A stretch of DNA of 7,171 bases from an uncultured Clostridia bacterium (GTDB lineage Bacteria > Bacillota > Clostridia > Christensenellales > Borkfalkiaceae), in assembly GCA_904501815.1 (NCBI GenBank), contig CAJGCN010000067.1, forward strand, positions 1-7,171, read 5' to 3'. Each line of letters begins with the position of its first letter. Position 1 is the stretch's first letter. The position numbers and the translations under genes are program-made. Of the stretch, positions 1 through 4,832 are shown one piece after another. The notes below the pieces were generated by a model. It worked only from the letters and a program-made list of their open reading frames with translations. It searched no databases and had not been told where the DNA came from.

Positions 1-1
1 T

Positions 2-388
2 GTCGGGGCGGTGCAAGCCGTCGTCGGCGTGTTTGCGCCCGATTCGTGGATTGCAGGCGCGGAAGGCGAAAATTTGCAAATTTTGCACGATTACGTGCGA
101 ACGACGGCGCATTTTTTAGAGTATTGCTTGCTTGGCGCGTTGTCGGTGTGGTGTTATCTGGCTTGGGATACCCAGCCGATAGGGGCGGTTTTGCCTTTTT
201 GCGTGGCGTTCTATTTCCCGATGATAGACGAATATTTGCAAAGCCGTACGGCGGGCAGAGCTGCGGAAGGCGCGGATATTCTCGTGGATATCGCAGGGGG
301 CTGGTCGGGTTGCGCGTTTGCGTTTTTGGTGGCGCTTATCGTTTGGATAATCGTTAAAAAACGTCGAAAAAGAAAGAAAATTACCTGA
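2..388 (+). CDS. VanZ-like family integral membrane protein (5'-truncated by the window edge)
   Basis: The reading frame is open from base 2, so the gene starts before the window and an N-terminal membrane segment is probably missing. The visible part has the VanZ-like pattern: an R-x-x-x-H-F-L-E-Y motif (HDYVRTTAHFLEY) leading into a hydrophobic helix, a second hydrophobic segment ending in DEYLQ, then a GRAAEGADILVDIAGG stretch before a last membrane helix. The DE-x-x-Q ... GR ... D ... G spacing is the family hallmark. The C-terminus is a very basic cytoplasmic tail (KKRRKRKK). VanZ of Enterococcus gives low-level teicoplanin resistance; most homologues have no known function, and resistance should not be assumed. 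The stop lies 12 bp before the popT-like gene, so the two are probably co-transcribed. The family call is confident, the role unknown. Confidence 0.8.
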   Translation, partial: VGAVQAVVGVFAPDSWIAGAEGENLQILHDYVRTTAHFLEYCLLGALSVWCYLAWDTQPIGAVLPFCVAFYFPMIDEYLQSRTAGRAAEGADILVDIAGGWSGCAFAFLVALIVWIIVKKRRKRKKIT

Positions 389-394
389 AAGGAG
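388..394 (+). promoter_or_regulatory. Ribosome binding site of the DUF368 gene
   Basis: AAAGGAG lies 6 nt before the ATG at 401 and overlaps the last base of the upstream VanZ-like stop codon. This supports the chosen start and suggests translational linkage of the two genes. Confidence 0.8.
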
Positions 395-400
395 CAGAGT

Positions 401-1366
401 ATGGGTGAAAAAAACTTGGAAATCGCGTTGATAAAATACAATAAAAAAACGTGGTGTAAAAGCGGATTATTAGGCGTGATTATCGGGCTTGCGATTATCG
501 TGCCGGGTATAAGCGGTTCGACGGTTGCGATTATTTTCAAATTATACGATCAATTTTTATACGCGCTTGGCAATCTGTTTAAACAGTTCAAACGCTGTTT
601 TGCTTTTTTATTACCGATAGGTCTTGGTATAATAGTTGGGCTTATCGTAGGATTTTTCGCCGTGCAAAAACTGCTTGATTTACTGCCCTTTGCCGTCGTC
701 GGTTTGTTTGCGGGATTGATGGCGGGGGCGTTCCCTGCGGTGAAAGATGAAATTAAAGGCGCGGAGCGCACGAAAAAACGGGTTGCGCTGTTTATTGTGG
801 GACTACTCGTGCCGATTGCGGTGGGGATTTTTTCGGCGCTGTTTTCATCAAGTGGGGATACGGGGGTGAATCAATTCGACCAAGTTGCTTGGTATCATAT
901 CCCTGCAAGCCTGTTTATCGGCTATTTGCTTGGGATTACGCAAATTGCGCCCGGACTTTCCGCGAGCGCGATTTTAATGGCGGTTGGTTGGTTTTCTTCG
1001 CTTGTTGACGGGGTTTCCCTTTCGTATTTTCAAGAAAATCCCGCGATTTTACTCGTTTACGGCGGTCTTGCCGTCGGGCTGATTCTTTCCGTTTTGACGT
1101 TCTCGAAATTTTTGACTTTCGTCTTTAATAAAGCGCGACAAACGGCGTATACCCTTATCGTAGGGCTTTCGCTCGGCTCAATCGTTTCCATGTTTTGCAA
1201 CGGGGATATCGTAGAAGTATACGCGCGTTGGGCGCAAAGCGGAATCGTTTGGTGGGATTTGCTCTTAGGCGTTGGATTGTTCGCTGTTGGCGTGGTAGGC
1301 TCGTACCTGCTAGTCAGATATCAACGAAAAAAGGATTTAGAAGAAGGAATTAAAACGCAAGAATAA
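401..1366 (+). CDS. popT: DUF368 family polyprenyl-phosphate transporter (PopT type)
   Basis: The 321-residue polytopic membrane protein has the DUF368 signature PGISGST at residues 35-41 and a degenerate second copy, PGLSASA, at 184-190. Each copy follows a glycine-rich helix. A further pair of matching segments (about 94-114 and 248-265) shows the two-fold internal duplication of the family. DUF368 proteins were recently shown to translocate undecaprenyl phosphate across the cytoplasmic membrane, returning the lipid carrier for peptidoglycan and other envelope polymers; the name PopT comes from that work. The start at 401 has a good ribosome binding site. The N-terminal 20 residues are basic and cytoplasmic, and the C-terminus is charged. 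The VanZ-like gene is 12 bp upstream and a strong hairpin follows the stop. The family is clear; the exact substrate is inferred from homologues. Confidence 0.9.
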   Translation: MGEKNLEIALIKYNKKTWCKSGLLGVIIGLAIIVPGISGSTVAIIFKLYDQFLYALGNLFKQFKRCFAFLLPIGLGIIVGLIVGFFAVQKLLDLLPFAVVGLFAGLMAGAFPAVKDEIKGAERTKKRVALFIVGLLVPIAVGIFSALFSSSGDTGVNQFDQVAWYHIPASLFIGYLLGITQIAPGLSASAILMAVGWFSSLVDGVSLSYFQENPAILLVYGGLAVGLILSVLTFSKFLTFVFNKARQTAYTLIVGLSLGSIVSMFCNGDIVEVYARWAQSGIVWWDLLLGVGLFAVGVVGSYLLVRYQRKKDLEEGIKTQE

Positions 1367-1373
1367 ACGCGAA

Positions 1374-1408
1374 AAAGCGACGGTTTGCAAGGGGCAAGCC
1401 GTCGCTTT
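1374..1408. terminator. 15-bp hairpin between the DUF368 gene and comF, terminator-like mainly on the minus strand
   Basis: AAAGCGACGGTTTGC (1374-1388) pairs with GCAAGCCGTCGCTTT (1394-1408) over 15 bp with one G-U pair and a 5-nt loop. Read on the plus strand it ends in only three T residues, then CC, so it would be a weak terminator or a processing/stability hairpin at the end of the DUF368 transcript. Read on the minus strand the stem runs into TTTTTC, which is a more typical intrinsic terminator. That would stop antisense transcription arriving from the convergent lipoprotein gene just before the comF start. Direction of action is inferred. Confidence 0.6.
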
Positions 1409-1413
1409 CCGAT

Positions 1414-1421
1414 AAGGAGGT
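1414..1421 (+). promoter_or_regulatory. Ribosome binding site selecting the GTG start of comF
   Basis: AAGGAGGT, a near-perfect anti-16S match, lies 6 nt before the GTG at 1428. The first in-frame ATG (1440) would be 18 nt away, so the GTG is preferred. The site is only 5 nt after the preceding hairpin. Confidence 0.85.
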
Positions 1422-1427
1422 GAAAGT

Positions 1428-2174
1428 GTGAGCAAATTGATGGATTTTCTTCGTCGCGCCGATTTCTTGCGCGGGTATACTTGCGACCGTTGCGGGAGAG
1501 AAGTATTTTGCTATCCCGCACAACGGCTTTGCGAACGCTGTGAAAACGAGCTGGAAGAAAACGGACCGCGCGTTTGTCCAAAATGTGGCAGACAAACGGT
1601 TGCCGACGGCGTTTGTTTGAACTGTAAATCGCACCCGCCTTCCTTTTTCGTGGGGTGCTCCGCTTTCGTTTACGACGGCGAAGTGGCGGAAATGATTAAC
1701 GCGCTCAAAGAAGGAAAACGCCGACTGGCTTACCTGCTCGGGGAAAAGACCGCCGAGCGGTTGCTTTTCGAACATTCTAAGCTTTTAAAAACGGCGGAAT
1801 GGCTCGTCGTGCCCGTTCCGCTCACCGAACGCGCGCGAGAAAAGCGCGGGTATAACCAAGCGGAAGAGATTGCGAGAATTATTTTGTCTGAACTGCAAGC
1901 GGCGGGCGTAAAAGTTTCCCCTGCTTTCGACGTATTGCAAAAGCGCAGAGAAACGACGGCGCAAAAACACCTTGAAGCAAAAAGCCGAAAGGAGAACGTT
2001 TCAGGCGCGTATCACGTGCATCAACGCAAGGTTTTGCGAGGAAAAAACGTGCTTCTTGTCGACGATATTATGACGACGGGCGCAACGGGCGACGAATGTT
2101 CAAGGCTTTTGGCGGGGGCAGGTACGCAACGAGTGCTGTTTTGCACGGTTGCCGCAACCCCTGAAATTCCTTAA
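1428..2174 (+). CDS. comFC: ComF family protein (double zinc ribbon plus phosphoribosyltransferase-like domain)
   Basis: The protein has 248 residues, the usual ComFC length. The N-terminus has two Cys4 zinc-ribbon sets: C19, C22, C35, C38 and C50, C53, C63, C66. A type I phosphoribosyltransferase-like domain follows, with the PRPP-loop motif VLLVDDIMTTGAT at 208-220. The family's RGYNQAEEIA segment is at 140-149 and the C-terminal TVAATP resembles the usual ARTP ending. In naturally competent bacteria ComFC is a cytoplasmic protein needed for uptake and handling of single-stranded transforming DNA, but it is widespread in species with no known competence and no other com gene is visible here. 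Translation starts at GTG. The stop is 5 bp from the stop of the convergent lipoprotein gene, so its mRNA must run antisense into that gene. The identity is secure, the role in this organism not. Confidence 0.9.
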   Translation: MSKLMDFLRRADFLRGYTCDRCGREVFCYPAQRLCERCENELEENGPRVCPKCGRQTVADGVCLNCKSHPPSFFVGCSAFVYDGEVAEMINALKEGKRRLAYLLGEKTAERLLFEHSKLLKTAEWLVVPVPLTERAREKRGYNQAEEIARIILSELQAAGVKVSPAFDVLQKRRETTAQKHLEAKSRKENVSGAYHVHQRKVLRGKNVLLVDDIMTTGATGDECSRLLAGAGTQRVLFCTVAATPEIP

Positions 2175-2184
2175 AGCGTTTAAG
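2170..2184. other. AT-rich palindrome covering both convergent stop codons
   Basis: CTTAAA (2170-2175) and TTTAAG (2179-2184) form a 6-bp inverted repeat around GCG. It contains the TAA of comF (2172-2174) and the TAA of the minus-strand lipoprotein gene (2180-2182). With one GC pair per stem and no T-tract it is unlikely to be an effective terminator. Confidence 0.5.
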
Positions 2185-2989
2185 TGAACCGTCGTGCTTC
2201 GATATAATAACTCCAACGTTGCGAAGAAATCGTTTCTATGCAGGCATAGTCGGAAGCGGTGTGCAAGATATAATTATCTCCCAGATAAATAGCGACGTGC
2301 CCAACCCGTTCGATTCCCTTTTTATAATACCGTTCGGCGTTGGTGAAATAAATGCAATCCCCCCGTTGAAGCTCGGCACGGGGAACGTAGACGCCTTGTT
2401 TGACCTGCGTTCTCGTCGTCACGTCTAGCAGCTTGTTTGCGCCGTGATAAAATACGTATTGCACGAGCGAAGAGCAGTCGAACTTTTTCGTGGTAAAGCC
2501 TTTGAGAAAATTCCCTTTTCCGTCGTGCAGGCGTACCGCACCGTAGACGTAGGGCGTGCCGAGTAGGGCGTAGCCTTCGTTTAAAACGGCTTCGACCTTT
2601 TGGTTGGAGCTTTTTTCTAAAGAAAGCACGGCGGCGTATTCGGCGTAAATGTACGCCGTTTTATTTTTATAAACCGTTTGATACCAGTTTCCGCTTTTTC
2701 CAACTACGGCGTAGATATCCCCTTTTCCTGCGCTACCTAACACGGCGTAGTCCGTTCCTGCGCCCGAACGTATATTTACGCTGTTGGTCGTACAGCGTAT
2801 GTAATCCTGTGTTTTTTTGACCGTTTGCACGGGTGGCGTAGGTGTTTCGGGGGTAGACGGGGGGGAGTTTTCGGGGGTTTCTATTGCGGGCGGGGGCGTG
2901 CTTTCCGACGGTTTTCCGCACGCGAAGAAAGAAGTGGAAAAAGAAAAAGCGAGCAAAAGAGCTAACAGTTTTTTTGTGAAATTTTTCAT
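2180..2989 (-). CDS. Secreted lipoprotein with SH3b and NlpC/P60 domains (probable peptidoglycan endopeptidase)
   Basis: The protein has 269 residues. It begins with a basic n-region and hydrophobic core, then FFAC with C24 as the likely lipidated cysteine. The -3 position is F, so the lipobox is not canonical. A Pro/Thr/Ser/Glu-rich linker (about 29-57) spans the wall zone. A bacterial SH3 domain follows (about 64-122, with VNIRSGAGTDYAVLG), then an NlpC/P60 cysteine peptidase domain (about 134-269). Catalytic candidates are C172 in FDCSSLVQ, H231 in GHVAIYLGD and H243 in ILHTA. Such enzymes cleave D-gamma-glutamyl-diamino-acid bonds in peptidoglycan stem peptides. About 20 residues between YVYG (147-150) and FDCSS are longer than the short GG-containing link usual in the family, which may alter the substrate groove. 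Start ATG has an AAGGA site 8 nt upstream. The gene stands alone, convergent with comF. Confidence 0.9.
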   Translation of the reverse strand: MKNFTKKLLALLLAFSFSTSFFACGKPSESTPPPAIETPENSPPSTPETPTPPVQTVKKTQDYIRCTTNSVNIRSGAGTDYAVLGSAGKGDIYAVVGKSGNWYQTVYKNKTAYIYAEYAAVLSLEKSSNQKVEAVLNEGYALLGTPYVYGAVRLHDGKGNFLKGFTTKKFDCSSLVQYVFYHGANKLLDVTTRTQVKQGVYVPRAELQRGDCIYFTNAERYYKKGIERVGHVAIYLGDNYILHTASDYACIETISSQRWSYYIEARRFT

Positions 2990-2996
2990 AAATAAA

Positions 2997-3003
2997 TCCT
3001 TTT
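2997..3003 (-). promoter_or_regulatory. Ribosome binding site of the NlpC/P60 lipoprotein
   Basis: On the minus strand AAAAGGA precedes the ATG by about 7 nt (TTTATTT spacer). It supports the start at 2989, where the signal peptide also begins. Confidence 0.7.
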
Positions 3004-3039
3004 TTCAAGTTTTAGCGCGTTTGATTGCGCTACGAAAGG

Positions 3040-3069
3040 ATTATAAAGGAAGAAAAAGCCGAAATGCAA
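3040..3069 (-). promoter_or_regulatory. Predicted sigma-A promoter of the lipoprotein gene
   Basis: On the minus strand TTGCAT (3069-3064) and a perfect TATAAT (3045-3040) are separated by 18 bp. Transcription would begin near 3033, giving a leader of about 44 nt that carries the ribosome binding site. The -35 is weak, so confidence is moderate. Confidence 0.55.
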
Positions 3070-3173
3070 GCTTTTAAAGGTGTGAGAATTTTCCTTTTTT
3101 GGGGAAGAGCAGGAAAGTACGGAAAGGAATGACAAAAATCCCTTTCAAAAAGAAGAAATTTTCTTAAAAATGG

Positions 3174-3226
3174 CAAGGTAGGGAAAATTTTTCGGGTGCG
3201 TTCCCTTTCCTTGCTTGCTTTTTTTT
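3174..3226 (+). terminator. Possible terminator in the divergent intergenic region
   Basis: CAAGG (3174-3178) and AGGGAA (3180-3185) can pair with TTCCCT (3201-3206) and CCTTG (3209-3213), with a small internal loop and a 15-nt apical loop. A run of eight T residues follows at 3219-3226. The 5-nt gap between stem and T-run and the large loop weaken the call. No plus-strand gene ends nearby; the only candidate user is comF mRNA reading antisense through the lipoprotein gene. The T-run overlaps the -35 region of the next promoter and may simply be promoter sequence. Confidence 0.3.
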
Positions 3227-3243
3227 GCTTAGAATGATATAAT
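3215..3243 (+). promoter_or_regulatory. Extended -10 promoter of the PHP phosphatase gene
   Basis: TTGCTT (3215-3220), a 17-bp spacer and a perfect TATAAT (3238-3243) preceded by TGA (TGnTATAAT) form a strong extended -10 promoter. Only nine bases separate the -10 box from the ATG at 3253, so the transcript should start at or a few bases before the start codon. Confidence 0.75.
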
Positions 3244-3252
3244 ACGAATACT

Positions 3253-4098
3253 ATGAAAAATTTTTTAATCGATATGCATACGCACAGTCGTTTTTCCTTT
3301 GACGGGCAGGACGATTTAGAAAAAATGTTGGCGACGGCTTATAGCAAAGGCGTTGCCTTTTACGGCGTTTCCGAACACCTTGATTTGGATTTAATTGAAC
3401 GGGGTATGTATGAGATGCCGAACGCAGACGAATATTTCCATAAGGCAAGGCATTTGCAAGAAGATTACGAAGGCGCAATGAACGTGGCGGTAGGAATGGA
3501 GTTCGGTTTTTGCAAGGCTGAGAAATATTTGGAAAGTTATCAAGCGTTTTATGAAAAATACCGCCCCGATTACGTGATTAACAGCGTGCACGCGTTAAAC
3601 GGAGAAGATTACTACGAGAAAAAGCCGTACTATGAAAAAGACGGGGGCGGGGGCGAAAAAAGCTCGTTAAAAAGCAAGAAAACTGCTTATCGGGAATATT
3701 TTTCTTCCGTTTTAGAAAGTTTAAACACGTCTTATCCCTACGATATCGTTGGACATATCGGCTATTGCGCGCGCTACGCGCCCTACGCTGAGCGGTCGGC
3801 AACGCTTGCCGATTTTCAAAAAGAAATCGATAAAATTTTGTTGCGGATTATCGAGCTTGATAAAATTTTAGAAGTGAATAGCTCGAACAAAGGGGGCGTA
3901 AGTCCGTTTTTGCCGTCGCGAGAGATTTTAGAGCGGTATTTTGCGCTCGGCGGGAGAAAAGTGTCGTTCGGCTCTGACGCGCACGGCGCGGGGCGGATCT
4001 GCGAGCAATTTTTAGAAATTTCACAAATGCTCAAAGAAATGGGTTTTACTCATTTTACTCTGCCTTTTCGCGGGGAACATATAAAAATAGATTTATAA
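3253..4098 (+). CDS. PHP-domain phosphatase, histidinol-phosphatase (HisJ/HisK)-like
   Basis: The 281-residue protein carries the full set of PHP metal-ligand motifs: H9 and H11 in DMHTHS, D17 in FDG, E41/H42 in SEHLD, E83 in GMEFG, H113 in NSVHAL, H168 in GHIGY, and D242 and H244 in GSDAHG. This trinuclear metal site belongs to the PHP phosphoesterases. Length and motif wording fit the monofunctional histidinol-phosphate phosphatases that perform the penultimate step of histidine synthesis, but no his gene is nearby, so another phosphorylated substrate is possible. A charged, glycine-rich loop (DGGGGEKSSLKSKK, 130-143) looks like a surface insertion. The start is fixed: a TGA lies in frame at 3235-3237 and the first metal motif begins at residue 7. 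No Shine-Dalgarno sequence precedes it. The next gene follows after 10 bp. Confidence 0.85.
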   Translation: MKNFLIDMHTHSRFSFDGQDDLEKMLATAYSKGVAFYGVSEHLDLDLIERGMYEMPNADEYFHKARHLQEDYEGAMNVAVGMEFGFCKAEKYLESYQAFYEKYRPDYVINSVHALNGEDYYEKKPYYEKDGGGGEKSSLKSKKTAYREYFSSVLESLNTSYPYDIVGHIGYCARYAPYAERSATLADFQKEIDKILLRIIELDKILEVNSSNKGGVSPFLPSREILERYFALGGRKVSFGSDAHGAGRICEQFLEISQMLKEMGFTHFTLPFRGEHIKIDL

Positions 4099-4102
4099 GG
4101 AG
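4097..4102 (+). promoter_or_regulatory. Ribosome binding site of the small acidic protein
   Basis: AAGGAG overlaps the stop codon of the PHP gene and lies 6 nt before the ATG at 4109. This supports expression of the short gene by coupling to the upstream one. Confidence 0.75.
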
Positions 4103-4108
4103 CGAAAA

Positions 4109-4318
4109 ATGTCAAGACTTGACTTATTGAAATTTTTAGAGCGCTACGGCGACGAAACGGATATTTCAGATTTTTCGCCCGACGAACTGCAAGAGCTTAT
4201 CGAGAAAATGAAAAACGGCGACGAGCCGATTCCGCTCACGAAAGAAGAATTTAAACGCAGGTATTTTGATTACTACGACGACGTAAAAGACAAAACTTTG
4301 AAACGGCAAGACTGGTAA
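4109..4318 (+). CDS. Small acidic protein of unknown function
   Basis: I do not recognise this 69-residue protein. It is rich in Asp, Glu and Lys, has no membrane segment, signal peptide or cysteine, and looks mostly helical: an N-terminal helix (about 2-13), a second helix (about 23-36, SPDELQELIEKMKNG), then PIPLTKEEFKRRYFDYYDD leading into a charged tail ending in W69. A good ribosome binding site overlapping the upstream stop, and a start 10 bp after that stop, argue that it is real and co-expressed with the PHP phosphatase. It could be a small regulatory or adaptor protein. The stop is followed by the DnaA-box region, with no clear terminator. Confidence 0.65.
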   Translation: MSRLDLLKFLERYGDETDISDFSPDELQELIEKMKNGDEPIPLTKEEFKRRYFDYYDDVKDKTLKRQDW

Positions 4319-4403
4319 ACCCAGACTTAGTGGAAAACTTTTTCTTTATTTTGTGAATTATCCACAATTTTCGTGGAAAACCCGAACAATTCAGTTTTGC
4401 CGA

Positions 4404-4422
4404 AAAAAGTCGTAAAAAGTCG
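4404..4422 (+). repeat. Tandem 9-bp repeat AAAAAGTCG, 10-bp period
   Basis: AAAAAGTCG occurs at 4404-4412 and 4414-4422, one helical turn apart, inside the DnaA-box region. A-tracts in phase with the helix can bend DNA. No function is assigned. Confidence 0.6.
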
Positions 4423-4431
4423 AATGAAAAA

Positions 4432-4467
4432 TTCAATGCGTACACGGTATGCCCATTTCAATGCGTA
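4432..4467 (+). repeat. Direct repeat TTCAATGCGTA, 25-bp period
   Basis: TTCAATGCGTA occurs at 4432-4442 and again at 4457-4467. The units are also followed by related TATGCCC and TCTGCCC elements, and GTATCTGC recurs at 4465-4472 and 4502-4509. The arrangement resembles a pair of protein-binding half-sites or degenerate iterons between the two groups of DnaA boxes. Confidence 0.6.
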
Positions 4468-4498
4468 TCTGCCCCTGTAAAAGAGCGTAGTCAAATAC

Positions 4499-4527
4499 TT
4501 GGTATCTGCATTTTTTCTGTGGATAAT
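4499..4527 (+). promoter_or_regulatory. Predicted promoter of the DUF1653 gene, overlapping two DnaA boxes
   Basis: TTGGTA (4499-4504), a 17-bp spacer and GATAAT (4522-4527) make a good sigma-A-type promoter. The -10 hexamer lies inside the tandem TGTGGATAA pair, so DnaA and RNA polymerase would compete for the same bases. The transcript would start near 4534 and carry the AAAGGAA ribosome binding site at 4556-4562. Confidence 0.5.
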
Positions 4528-4570
4528 GTGGATAACTTAAAGAAAACTTATCAACAAAGGAATGTGAATT

Positions 4571-4780
4571 ATGATAAAAAAGGGGAAATATCAACATTTT
4601 AAAGGAAACGAATACGAAGTTTTAGGCGTTGCCGAACATTCGGAAACGGGGGAGCTGTTCGTCGTGTATAAGGCTTTGTACGGCGAAGGGAAAATTTGGA
4701 TACGCCCCCTTGCTATGTGGGAAGAAACCGTCGAACGGGACGGGAAAACTTTTTCCCGCTTTACCTATCTTGGCGAATAA
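4571..4780 (+). CDS. DUF1653 domain-containing small protein
   Basis: The 69-residue protein matches the DUF1653 pattern along its whole length: GKYQHFKGNEYEVLGVAEHS near the start, then ELFVVYKALYGEG (28-40), a WIRPLAMW segment (43-50) and RFTYLG at the C-terminus. Members are small single-domain cytoplasmic proteins of unproven function, found alone or fused to other domains. The predicted fold is mostly beta-strand. The ATG has an AAAGGAA site 8 nt upstream. The gene is monocistronic by context: a promoter overlapped by DnaA boxes lies before it and a possible terminator covers its stop. The family call is strong; no biochemical role can be given. Confidence 0.85.
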   Translation: MIKKGKYQHFKGNEYEVLGVAEHSETGELFVVYKALYGEGKIWIRPLAMWEETVERDGKTFSRFTYLGE

Positions 4781-4789
4781 GCGGGTTTT
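4755..4789 (+). terminator. Possible intrinsic terminator at the end of the DUF1653 gene
   Basis: CCCGCTT (4755-4761) pairs with AAGCGGG (4779-4785) and is followed by TTTTGCTT. The 17-nt loop is long and the stem includes the stop codon. An alternative hairpin at 4741-4758 (CGGGAAAA with TTTTCCCG) uses the same CCCG bases, so the two cannot form together. Confidence 0.45.
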
Positions 4790-4791
4790 GC

Positions 4792-4820
4792 TTGACAGAG
4801 GCGTTTAATTATGCTATAAT
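4792..4820 (+). promoter_or_regulatory. Full-consensus extended -10 sigma-A promoter for the ligase-obg operon
   Basis: TTGACA (4792-4797), exactly 17 bp, then TGCTATAAT (4812-4820) give a perfect -35, a TGn extension and a perfect -10. Transcription should begin near 4827, leaving a leader of about 64 nt. This is the strongest promoter in the window and the only one visible for the downstream genes, including obg. Confidence 0.9.
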
Positions 4821-4832
4821 GGCAACTGTATT

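Larger units (their letters stand above)
4329..4556. promoter_or_regulatory. Cluster of DnaA boxes in a gene-free region
   Basis: The 252 bp between 4318 and 4571 contain three perfect DnaA boxes: TTATCCACA at 4358-4366, and TGTGGATAA (its reverse complement) twice, back to back, at 4518-4526 and 4527-4535. TTATCAACA at 4548-4556 has one mismatch. Two weaker elements, GTGGAAAAC at 4330-4338 and 4373-4381 (reverse complement GTTTTCCAC), flank the first box. A T-rich stretch (4339-4352) adjoins it. By chance a perfect 9-mer on either strand would be expected far less than once in this whole window. DnaA binding is therefore likely. Whether this is an origin, a DnaA-titrating locus or a DnaA-controlled promoter is not settled by the sequence; the absence of dnaA/dnaN and the co-directional flanking genes argue against a main oriC. 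Confidence 0.7.

Noticed and set aside
2..388. Calling a glycopeptide-resistance gene
   Set aside because: VanZ-like proteins are widespread without resistance, and no vanHAX-type or vanRS-type gene is present in the window.
1350..1775. Minus-strand open frame of 141 codons opposite the comF start
   Set aside because: It lies antisense to a well-supported ComF gene, has no recognisable domain or ribosome binding site, and its composition mirrors the opposite strand.
2817..3077. Plus-strand open frame of 86 codons over the lipoprotein start
   Set aside because: The glycine/valine-rich translation is the reverse complement of the proline-rich linker and signal peptide region of the real gene.
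2990..3252. Small RNA or extra gene in the divergent spacer
   Set aside because: Apart from the two promoters, one possible stem and purine/pyrimidine-rich tracts, no start-plus-ribosome-site combination or convincing structured RNA is seen.
3253..4098. Assigning hisJ/hisK firmly to the PHP protein
   Set aside because: The motifs fit, but no histidine biosynthesis gene is nearby and PHP phosphatases act on various substrates.
4319..4570. Calling the DnaA-box region the chromosomal oriC
   Set aside because: No dnaA, dnaN or other usual origin neighbours are visible, genes on both sides have the same orientation, and no clear run of DnaA-trio elements was found. Kept as a DnaA-binding cluster only.
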